From: Candidatus Atribacter fermentans | GTDB taxonomy: Bacteria > Atribacterota > Atribacteria > Atribacterales > Atribacteraceae | DNA length: 11,741 nucleotides | Assembly (NCBI GenBank): GCA_012517485.1 | Contig: JAAYUT010000375.1 | Coordinates: 1-11,741, forward strand | Reading direction: 5' to 3' | Shown here: one piece after another, positions 1-5,956 of the stretch | Layout of the letters: each line of letters begins with the position of its first letter | Numbering within the stretch: position 1 is the first letter of the stretch | Translations under genes and position numbers: made by a program | Notes under the pieces: model-generated | What the model saw: only the letters and a program-made list of their open reading frames with translations | What the model was told of the DNA's origin: nothing | The model's database searches: none

Positions 1-1
1 C

Positions 2-100
2 ACTCCCGATTATGGCTTTCGTTGGGAAGATGGTTTTCGAGTAACTAAAGATGGATGTGAGGTCTTTTCTTCTGCGAGAAGCGAAATAATTGAGTTATAA
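2..100 (+). CDS. 3' end of a probable M24-family metallopeptidase (partial)
   Basis: Only the last 32 codons and a TAA stop are in the window; the gene begins to the left. The visible residues include WEDGFRVTKDGCEVFS. This resembles the C-terminal segment of M24 (Xaa-Pro aminopeptidase/dipeptidase) enzymes, where a conserved Glu-Asp in a G-x-x-x-E-D setting is followed by a V-T-x-D-G-x-E-V strand. In that family the Glu is one of the dinuclear metal ligands, here the Glu of WED. If correct, the protein is a cytosolic peptidase of the creatinase/'pita-bread' fold. It is followed by a repeat-rich gap of about 400 bases, so it is probably not co-transcribed with the transporter genes. The call rests on a short stretch and could be wrong. 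Confidence 0.5.
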   Translation, partial: TPDYGFRWEDGFRVTKDGCEVFSSARSEIIEL

Positions 101-137
101 CCTCATGTAATGGAGAGACAAGAAGACCGCCCAATCT

Positions 138-249
138 GTCAGTCTGAGGAATCCGGTGTTTTTACAAGACAACCTGAGAATCTCATTCTTAATAGTAATG
201 AAGAAAAAAAAATGAATTCCTCACGCGGAAAAGAAACGCTCAGGATGAC
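138..249. repeat. Fold-back intergenic repeat with GTCAGTCTGAG / CTCAGGATGAC ends
   Basis: The segment is bounded by GTCAGTCTGAG (138-148) and CTCAGGATGAC (239-249). The second is the reverse complement of the first at 9 of 11 positions. Between them lies a GAATCTCATTC-like core. This layout matches a class of fold-back intergenic repeats (ends like GTCATTCTGAGG ... CCTCAGAATGAC) familiar from many bacterial genomes, which are often miscalled as short ORFs. The open frame across it (110-325) is a by-product of the repeat, in my reading. Its copy number in this genome cannot be seen here. Confidence 0.55.
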
Positions 250-257
250 GGATAAAA

Positions 258-352
258 GGCACCCTCCCCGCCGAAAAACGGCACCCCTCCAAGGAGGGGA
301 ATTGTTCAATATATTGCCCCATTGAGGGGGGATTCAAGGGGGGGGTGTGCCT
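258..352. repeat. G/C-rich inverted repeat cluster
   Basis: This patch is strikingly C-rich at its left and G-rich at its right in an otherwise AT-rich region. It contains a hairpin with 7-bp arms CCCCTCC (284-290) and GGAGGGG (293-299) around AA. It also contains a CCCC (317-320) / GGGG (from 326) pair and a run of nine G (338-346). The flanks GGCACCCTCCCC (from 258) and GGGGGGGTGTGCC (ending 352) are imperfectly complementary, so the whole segment can fold on itself. It lies directly beside the fold-back repeat at 138-249. It could act as a transcription end for the upstream gene, but no clear U-tract follows the hairpins, so I call it a repeat only. Confidence 0.5.
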
Positions 353-361
353 TTCTCTTGT

Positions 362-390
362 TTGCTTACTTTTTAACTCATTCCTGTATT
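362..390 (+). promoter_or_regulatory. Possible sigma-70-type promoter of the transporter operon
   Basis: TTGCTT (362-367) and TGTATT (385-390) are separated by 17 bp. They sit about 120 bases upstream of the binding-protein start and just after the G/C-rich repeat. Both boxes are imperfect and the region is AT-rich, so a chance match is possible. Confidence 0.3.
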
Positions 391-413
391 TTTAGGATGG
401 AAATGGAGGTGGT

Positions 414-494
414 ATGGAAGAAAACACAAAAGAGATCAGGAAAGAAGGATTCCTGATGAGTAATTCAATTTTGAGTTTTTTAAAAAACCCTTAA
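414..494 (+). CDS. Possible 26-residue leader peptide ahead of the transporter operon
   Basis: An ATG at 414 opens a 26-codon frame (first residues MEENTKEIRKEG, last residues SILSFLKNP) ending in TAA at 492-494. A GGAGG at 405-409 lies 4 bases before the ATG, slightly close but strong. The frame ends 15 bases before the ATG of the binding-protein gene. Its middle codons contain the 8-bp hairpin at 435-457, so ribosome movement through the frame would open or close that hairpin. I do not recognise the peptide. It is hydrophilic at the start and mildly hydrophobic at the end, with no obvious run of a regulatory amino acid. It could be an unannotated small gene, a leader that tunes operon expression, or chance. 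Confidence 0.3.
   Translation: MEENTKEIRKEGFLMSNSILSFLKNP
435..457 (+). promoter_or_regulatory. Leader hairpin ATCAGGAA / TTCCTGAT
   Basis: Perfect 8-bp arms, ATCAGGAA (435-442) and TTCCTGAT (450-457), flank a 7-base loop. It lies 53 bases upstream of the binding-protein start. As RNA it is a modest hairpin; as DNA it could be an operator. No U-tract follows directly, so it is not an intrinsic terminator. Confidence 0.35.
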
Positions 495-509
495 AGGGAG
501 GGGCACAAA

Positions 510-1841
510 ATGAAAAGAATGATACAAAAGTATAGTATTCTTGCTTTAGTTTTCAGCTTGATTTTCATATTTACCATGATAGCTCAGGGAGCAGATAAAC
601 CGGTTTTACGAACCTTGGTTTTTCAGGGATGGGCTAGAACTCCGTCATTACAAAAGCAAGTAGCAGAATATGAAAAGCTAACTGGGGTAAAAGTTGAGAT
701 TGAAGAAGTTCCATTCTCCCAATTCCATGAGAAAATGATTCTCGATTTTGCAAGCAAAGCGGGAACCTATGATTTTGTAGGAACCCTCACTGATTGGTTC
801 TCTGAGTTAGTTCGCGGTGGTTATATCATTCCGATTGATGATTACATCAAGAACGATCCTCCCGAGGATTGGCCTAATACATATCCTCAAGCACTTCTCA
901 ACTTACAAACCAAAGATGGCAAGCTCTATGGATTTCCTACCCATGATGGGCCTATCATGCTTTATTATCGGAAGGATTTATTTGAAGATCCTAAGGAAAA
1001 AGAAGCCTTTAAAGAAAAATATGGTTATGAATTGCAACCTCCGAAAACTTGGGATCAGTTTTTGGATATGGCGATATTTTTTAACCGACCCGATCAAAAT
1101 TTAAACGGAACCGTTATTGCTGCAAAACAGGGAGGCCAGCAATTGGCCTATGATTTTTTTCTGATGCTCTGGTCTTTTGGGGGAGATATTTTTGATGAAA
1201 ATTGGAAACCAATCTTTAATTCTCAAGCAGGAATTGATGGATTGCAATACTATGCTGACCTCAGGAACAAATGGGGAGTAACCCCCAAAGCATCGACGAC
1301 TTATGATGAAACCGAAAGTGGTCCAATCTACCTTGAAGGAAGAGCAGCCTTGATGTGGCATTGGAGTCATATTGCTTCCTGGGCGGAAATGGAAGATCGG
1401 TCAAAAATTATTGGAAAAAATGGCTATACCGTATTTCCAGTATCCGATCCCAGCATCCCGCACACGACTTTAGACATTCACTGGTTCTTCGCAATTTCGA
1501 GTGCCAGTAAAAACCAAGATGAAACCTATAAACTTATAAAGTGGCTTTGTAACAAAGAAAACGATAAGGAAGCCGCTTTTATGGGCACCGTTGCTTGCCG
1601 ATTGTCCACGTTTCACGATCCTGAAGTATTAGAAAAATTTCCCTTTTATAGCGGCATAGAAGCAGCTTTAGCTGGTGAAGCAAAAACAACCCCCCAAATT
1701 GCTGAATATGCCCAAGTTGATGACTTGATTGGTATTGCTTGCTCAAAAGTTATTGCTGGAGAAAAAACGGCCAAGGAAGCATTAGACGAAGCGGCTAAAC
1801 AAGTTGAAGACTTAATGGCTAAAGCTGGATATTACAAATAA
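510..1841 (+). CDS. Sugar ABC transporter substrate-binding protein (SBP_bac_1 family)
   Basis: Predicted periplasmic carbohydrate-binding protein of 443 residues, the usual length for family 1 extracellular solute-binding proteins. A signal peptide is clear: basic MKRMIQK, a hydrophobic core to about residue 24, then AQG-A giving likely cleavage near residue 27. There is no cysteine at the cleavage site, so it is probably secreted free into a periplasm. Mature-protein features fit the family: an early ...LTGVKVEIEEVPF strand, GKLYGFPTHDGPIMLYYRKD near residues 147-166, and PPKTWDQFLDMA near residues 188-199. GGGAGGGG at 496-503 supports the ATG at 510. It heads an operon with two permeases. 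The ligand cannot be named; sugars, glycerol-phosphate-like compounds or polyols are typical. A hairpin after the stop may raise its expression over the permeases. Confidence 0.93.
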   Translation: MKRMIQKYSILALVFSLIFIFTMIAQGADKPVLRTLVFQGWARTPSLQKQVAEYEKLTGVKVEIEEVPFSQFHEKMILDFASKAGTYDFVGTLTDWFSELVRGGYIIPIDDYIKNDPPEDWPNTYPQALLNLQTKDGKLYGFPTHDGPIMLYYRKDLFEDPKEKEAFKEKYGYELQPPKTWDQFLDMAIFFNRPDQNLNGTVIAAKQGGQQLAYDFFLMLWSFGGDIFDENWKPIFNSQAGIDGLQYYADLRNKWGVTPKASTTYDETESGPIYLEGRAALMWHWSHIASWAEMEDRSKIIGKNGYTVFPVSDPSIPHTTLDIHWFFAISSASKNQDETYKLIKWLCNKENDKEAAFMGTVACRLSTFHDPEVLEKFPFYSGIEAALAGEAKTTPQIAEYAQVDDLIGIACSKVIAGEKTAKEALDEAAKQVEDLMAKAGYYK

Positions 1842-1877
1842 ATATCTAAATTAAAAATTTGATTCAAACATGAGGCA

Positions 1878-1911
1878 GGATGCTACCGGAAAGGGTCTTA
1901 CGGTAGCATCC
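1878..1911 (+). promoter_or_regulatory. Intercistronic hairpin between binding protein and permease genes
   Basis: Perfect 11-bp arms, GGATGCTACCG (1878-1888) and CGGTAGCATCC (1901-1911), flank a 12-base loop in the 83-base gap after the binding-protein stop. The arm ends two bases before the GGAGGGA ribosome binding site (1914-1920) of the first permease. No T-run follows, so it is not a classical terminator. In other importer operons (malE-malF is the known case), a hairpin here protects the upstream message from 3' decay and gives more binding protein than permease. The same role is inferred here. Its closeness to the ribosome binding site could also lower permease translation. Confidence 0.65.
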
Positions 1912-1924
1912 GCGGAGGGATACT

Positions 1925-2797
1925 ATGTTATCCATTAAAAATAAAAGGTTTAATATACCTCTATTTATGGTCCTTCCTACTATCATTTTCATTCTCGCAG
2001 TAAGTGTATATCCATTAATTTATTCTTTCTATATGACACTTCATGATTGGAGTTTAACTCGAGCTGAACCACCAACATTTGTAGGTATTGGAAATTATAT
2101 ATCATTATTTCAGGATAACCGATTTTGGTATTCATTCCGAACAACAGTTATTTTTACTGGTTGGGTTGTCGGGATGGAAATGGTGATTGGAATGGCGTTA
2201 GCCCTTTCTATTACTCGTAATACCCGTTTTCAACAAATATGCCGTTCTATTTTGCTGATTCCAATGATGATAACGCCTGTTGTTTTATCGCTTATGTGGA
2301 AATATATGTATAATCCTGAATATGGCATATTTAATTATTTTCTTCATTTTTTAAAGATTGAAGGACCCATTTGGCTTGGTGAACCGGCACCAGCTCTCCC
2401 TGCTGTCATAATGGTTGATATTTGGCAATGGACTCCTTTTATCTTTTTGCTATTATTTTCGGGAATTGCCAGTCTCCCTCCCGAGGTATTTGAAGCAGCT
2501 CAAGTTGATGGAGCGAGTGGGTTTCAAACTTTTCGCAACATAACCCTTCCCTTATCTATCCCCTTTTTATTAGTGGCTTTGTTAATTCGTTTTATGGATT
2601 CTTTTCGGATTTTTGATACTATTTACGTCTTAACCAAGGGAGGTCCAGCAAATGCCACTGAAACCTTGAGTATCTATACCTATAAGGTAGGATTTAATTA
2701 TTTTAACATGGGATACGCCGCGACACTGTCTTATATCATTTTAGTAATCATTAGTTTTACCAGCCAACAGTTTGTAAAATTGGAGAGAAAATCATGA
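1925..2797 (+). CDS. Sugar ABC transporter permease, MalF/UgpA-like
   Basis: Inner-membrane subunit of 290 residues of the binding-protein-dependent transport family. Hydrophobic segments can be seen near residues 12-36, 74-98, 108-126, 158-180, 212-230 and 266-286, the expected six-helix layout. The cytoplasmic EAA loop that contacts the ATPase is intact: E190-A191-A192, then D195-G196 and LP at 208-209. The N-terminal FMVLPTIIFILAVSVYPLIYSFYMTL pattern is typical of the first permease of sugar importers. GGAGGGA at 1914-1920 supports the ATG at 1925. The stop overlaps the start of the second permease (ATGA), which indicates translational coupling in equal amounts. Confidence 0.93.
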   Translation: MLSIKNKRFNIPLFMVLPTIIFILAVSVYPLIYSFYMTLHDWSLTRAEPPTFVGIGNYISLFQDNRFWYSFRTTVIFTGWVVGMEMVIGMALALSITRNTRFQQICRSILLIPMMITPVVLSLMWKYMYNPEYGIFNYFLHFLKIEGPIWLGEPAPALPAVIMVDIWQWTPFIFLLLFSGIASLPPEVFEAAQVDGASGFQTFRNITLPLSIPFLLVALLIRFMDSFRIFDTIYVLTKGGPANATETLSIYTYKVGFNYFNMGYAATLSYIILVIISFTSQQFVKLERKS

Positions 2798-3618
2798 AAA
2801 GTTCAAAACTTAAATCCCGGGATCGGTGGATCGATGTTTTAGTACTTTTAGTGGTTATCTTGGTTTTATTTCCTATTGTATGGACCTTTTTAACTTCAAT
2901 GAAAGGACGCTTTGATATTTCCGCTATGCCACCCAAATTGTTGTTTACACCGACTATTGAAAATTATCAGAAAGTTTTCATTGAGGATGGTTTTTATCGA
3001 TATTTTAAGGATTCAATCATAATTGCTTTAGTGGCCACATTCATCGCAATATTTTTAGGAACCATGACTGCTTATGGATTGGTTCGATATCGAGTGGGAG
3101 GTAAATTTCTCCCTTTCTGGATTTTGTCGACCCGTATGCTTCCCCCAATTGCAATCATATTACCAATTTATATCCTTATGCAAAGAATAAAGTTAATCGA
3201 CACTTATGCTTCTATTATTATTATGCATATTTTATTAAACCTTCCTTTTGCAGTGTGGCTCATGAGTGGTTTTTTCCGGGAAGTACCTTCTGAGATCGAT
3301 GAAGCAGCCATGCTCGACGGCTGCTCGGTTTTTGGGGCATTCATTCGTGTTCTTTTTCCGGTGGTGATTCCTGGCGTGCTGGCAACCACGGTTTTTTGTT
3401 TGATCACGTCCTGGAATGAATTCCTATTTGCTTTAATTCTTTCTGGAAGAAACGTTAAAACCCTTCCAGTTGCTGCCGCTTTTTATGTGACAGATCGAGA
3501 TATCCTTTGGGGACCAATGGCAGCAGTAGCAGTCATTGCATCAATTCCCATTATCATTTTCACCTTTTTAATACAAAAGCATTTAGTAAGAGGACTCTCT
3601 TATGGAGCTATCAAATAG
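2794..3618 (+). CDS. Sugar ABC transporter permease, MalG/UgpE-like
   Basis: Second inner-membrane subunit, 274 residues, pairing with the MalF-like protein to form the channel. Helices are visible near residues 13-34, 74-97, 107-129, 137-160, 189-205 and 243-262. The EAA loop reads E170-A171-A172 then D175-G176, followed by the family-typical SWNEFLFALIL at about 206-216. The ATG at 2794 shares ATGA with the previous stop. The 3' end overlaps the next gene by 17 bases. No ATP-binding subunit follows, so the importer must use an ATPase encoded elsewhere, as known for MsmX/UgpC-type shared ATPases; that is an inference from absence within this window. Confidence 0.93.
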   Translation: MKSSKLKSRDRWIDVLVLLVVILVLFPIVWTFLTSMKGRFDISAMPPKLLFTPTIENYQKVFIEDGFYRYFKDSIIIALVATFIAIFLGTMTAYGLVRYRVGGKFLPFWILSTRMLPPIAIILPIYILMQRIKLIDTYASIIIMHILLNLPFAVWLMSGFFREVPSEIDEAAMLDGCSVFGAFIRVLFPVVIPGVLATTVFCLITSWNEFLFALILSGRNVKTLPVAAAFYVTDRDILWGPMAAVAVIASIPIIIFTFLIQKHLVRGLSYGAIK

Positions 3619-4777
3619 GGAAAATCTATTAAATATTTTTCGGGGGAAACCAACCAACCGGATTCTCTGGATTGCCGATCTGACTTATTGGCGAGACAGC
3701 CAGATTATGAAGGGAACTTTGCCCGATGAATACCTGGGAATTGATGGTTTTTTAAAACTTCATAAAGATTTGGGAGTTGTCCCTTATTATATTTATGCTC
3801 TGGATGAGGAGAAACCGGATGGAATGTCGGTACATCAGATTGGTTCACCAGGAAGACCTTATAATGGAGTATTTCGGTATTCTTTTGAAGGAGTTGATAT
3901 TGAAACGATCAGAAATGGAGATACTATTGAAACTATATTTCATTATAAAGAAAAAACATTCGTTCAAAAAAAAGTTTATCTTCCTCAATCTTTCTGTTAT
4001 GCATTTATTCAATACCCCTTTCAAAAAATAGAAGACCTTCGATACCTTCGCAAAATTTATGAGAAGTGTATTTTCAGGCCTCATTATTCAGATTACCTTG
4101 ATATTGCTGAAAAATGGGGAGATGAAGGAATACCGATCGCTCCACTCCCAAGAAGCCCTCTCTCAGCACTTATTGTAGACTGGATGGGAATCGAAGCTTT
4201 TTCTTATGGTCAAATGGATGATCCAGACGAAATTCAAAAAACCATTGATTGTATTGATGAGGTGAATGATCAAGCCTTCCAAATTATCATACAATCTCCA
4301 GCGGAAATTTTTCATTTTTGTGATAATTTAAGTGGAGCGAATTATTCTTCTTTTTTCCCTCGTTATGCAGCCGACTATTATATTCGTCGCTTTTTACAAC
4401 TTCATCAAGATGGAAAAAAAGCGGCTGTTCATATAGATGGTTCTTGTAAAGGATTTCTCCATCAAGTTGCTGAAACTGGAGCAGATGCTTTAGAAGCACT
4501 CACCCCAGATCCTGTTGGAGATGTTTTAGTTGAGGATTTGAGAAAAGAAAGTCAAAGCGAAAATATTATTTTATGGGGAGGCATTCCAGCAGTTATGTTT
4601 ACCCCATTTTTTACTCAGAAAGATTTGATAAAACAAACGAATAGAGTGATAGAACAATGGCAAAGAAATCCAAGGTTTATTGCTGGATCTGCTGATCAAA
4701 TTCCACCTGATGCTGATTTGGACTCCTTGCGTTTGGTATCAGAATTATTAAATCATGAAAGGAGATTTGATTCATGA
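3602..4777 (+). CDS. Uroporphyrinogen decarboxylase (URO-D) superfamily protein
   Basis: 391-residue TIM-barrel protein of the URO-D superfamily, which contains heme-pathway decarboxylases and cobalamin/corrinoid methyltransferases (MtaA, CmuA types). The N-terminus NRENLLNIFRGKPTNR and the C-terminal half (HIDG 277-280, ETGADALEALTPDPVGD 291-307, WGGIPA 325-330, D365) follow the superfamily pattern. It does not show the His-x-Cys zinc motif of MtaA/MtbA methyltransferases: the position reads H277-I-D-G. Its place inside a sugar importer operon argues against heme synthesis. The ATG at 3602 overlaps the permease gene by 17 bases and is preceded by AAGAGGA (3588-3594). The stop overlaps the next start (ATGA). 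A role in processing the imported compound is likely; the reaction is unknown. Confidence 0.82.
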   Translation: MELSNRENLLNIFRGKPTNRILWIADLTYWRDSQIMKGTLPDEYLGIDGFLKLHKDLGVVPYYIYALDEEKPDGMSVHQIGSPGRPYNGVFRYSFEGVDIETIRNGDTIETIFHYKEKTFVQKKVYLPQSFCYAFIQYPFQKIEDLRYLRKIYEKCIFRPHYSDYLDIAEKWGDEGIPIAPLPRSPLSALIVDWMGIEAFSYGQMDDPDEIQKTIDCIDEVNDQAFQIIIQSPAEIFHFCDNLSGANYSSFFPRYAADYYIRRFLQLHQDGKKAAVHIDGSCKGFLHQVAETGADALEALTPDPVGDVLVEDLRKESQSENIILWGGIPAVMFTPFFTQKDLIKQTNRVIEQWQRNPRFIAGSADQIPPDADLDSLRLVSELLNHERRFDS

Positions 4778-5511
4778 AGTTGCACCTCATGACTGGTCAT
4801 GACTTTACTTATGCAATTCAAAAACATTGGCCTCTTTACATTCCGGCTGGAACGATTGAATACCATGGCGAACACTTGCCATTGGGTGTAGATACCTTGG
4901 TAGTTATCAAAGCTCTTGATGAAGTTGAAAAGAAAATCGATTGTGTGGTTACACCCCCTATTTGGTTTGGACCTGCCAGTTTTGCCGTTGCCGGTCCCGA
5001 AAGGGGAACTATCGATGTTGATGTGGATCAGTTTGAAAAACAGGTAAATGATGTTCTAAGTGGATTTTTAGAGAACGGCTTTCGTCAAATTTTTGTGGTC
5101 ATCCATCATCAATATGAAATGGGTCAATTGATGCCAGAAGCTTTAGCCTTTAAAAAGGCATCAGTATCACTCATTTTTCAATTATTAGAAAAAGAACGTG
5201 GAAAAGGATGGTTGGGCTTAGAAAAAATGTCAGATTACTATAATAATCTTCAAACCAATGAAAATCCATTTAATTGGATTCAGGTTGTACCTTTAATGAG
5301 TCCTGAGATTCAGAAAAAGATGGGTTATGACCATGCTGGAAAATTAGAAACATCCCTTATGATGGCTTCCTATCCTGAAACAGTTAAGATGCAATACTTC
5401 AATCCAGATTTCCCCTGGTATACAAAAGATGCTATCAAGGCTACAAAAGAATGGGGAGAAGAAGCTTTTAGGTTAATTGTGGAATATTTAATTGGTTTGG
5501 CGTCTCAATAA
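4774..5511 (+). CDS. Creatininase-family protein
   Basis: 245-residue protein of the creatininase/creatinine amidohydrolase family, a metal-dependent hydrolase fold close to the usual length of about 250. The first metal site is intact: E29, H31 and D40 in PAGTIEYHGEHLPLGVD, matching Glu34, His36 and Asp45 of Pseudomonas creatininase. The DHAGKLETS segment (186-194) matches the conserved HAGxxETS block, in which Glu binds metal. The central loop, normally NGHxxN, reads HHQYEM (111-116); the canonical His position appears to be Gln113, with two His just before it and E115 kept. It is coupled by ATGA to the URO-D-like gene, and the pair probably acts on the same imported compound. The family is broad, so creatinine need not be the substrate. 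Confidence 0.85.
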   Translation: MKLHLMTGHDFTYAIQKHWPLYIPAGTIEYHGEHLPLGVDTLVVIKALDEVEKKIDCVVTPPIWFGPASFAVAGPERGTIDVDVDQFEKQVNDVLSGFLENGFRQIFVVIHHQYEMGQLMPEALAFKKASVSLIFQLLEKERGKGWLGLEKMSDYYNNLQTNENPFNWIQVVPLMSPEIQKKMGYDHAGKLETSLMMASYPETVKMQYFNPDFPWYTKDAIKATKEWGEEAFRLIVEYLIGLASQ

Positions 5512-5809
5512 TAGAATGAAAACCATGAAACCAAAGATTTAGAACAATGCAAAAAACTCATCCTTAATCTCTTTTTTTACCGAAAAGATGATCCCGAAAA
5601 TTTCAGGTGGAAAAATAAATATCTATCCCCAGTTGGGATGATAGTCATGCCGTTCAAGAGAGATTCCTTTTTTATCATTTATCATATATCAATGCTTTAA
5701 AACTTAAAATTTTCACTCTCAATGAGAGATCATCTTCTTTATTTCATATAATAGAAGAAGTATTCCCAAATAACTTTGCTAATTATTCAAAATAAACATA
5801 TTAATAGGA
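5512..5809. other. Intergenic stretch between the two operons, no gene seen
   Basis: About 300 very AT-rich bases follow the creatininase-like stop with no credible coding frame. Weak inverted pairs are present: ATCCC/GGGAT (5625-5629 and 5635-5639) and CTTCTT/AAGAAG (5734-5739 and 5755-5760). T-runs occur near 5571-5577 and 5670-5677, but none directly follows a stable stem, so no terminator can be called with confidence. Confidence 0.5.
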
Positions 5810-5838
5810 TTGACTTATGATTTTGGTAAATTTATTAT
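5810..5838 (+). promoter_or_regulatory. Strong sigma-70-type promoter of the glutamate dehydrogenase operon
   Basis: TTGACT (5810-5815) and TATTAT (5833-5838) are separated by exactly 17 bp, close to the consensus. Transcription would begin near 5845, leaving a leader of about 110 bases before the dehydrogenase. Two small palindromes flank it: TTATT-CAA-AATAA (5783-5795) upstream and TTAAA-GTAA-TTTAA (5843-5856) over the likely start point. Either could be an operator, possibly for the ROK regulator encoded in the operon, but such palindromes are common by chance in AT-rich DNA. Confidence 0.6.
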
Positions 5839-5956
5839 TTTATTAAAGTAATTTAATATTTGATTAGAAAGGTTGAAATAGCAATAAAAATATATGTAAC
5901 TAGGATCTCCTTCAATGAAGAATTGATTTAAATCATTTTTGGAGGGAAATCAAAAA

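Noticed and set aside
110..325. 71-codon plus-strand open frame
   Set aside because: It runs straight through the two intergenic repeats, its ATG has no convincing ribosome binding site, and its translation is the low-complexity type such repeats give.
5625..5677. Possible intrinsic terminator after the first operon
   Set aside because: The ATCCC/GGGAT stem is only 5 bp and the T-run near 5670 is about 30 bases away.
5939..5956. TTG start giving a 6-residue longer glutamate dehydrogenase
   Set aside because: The ribosome binding site GGAGGG lies within this extension and is properly spaced for the ATG at 5957.
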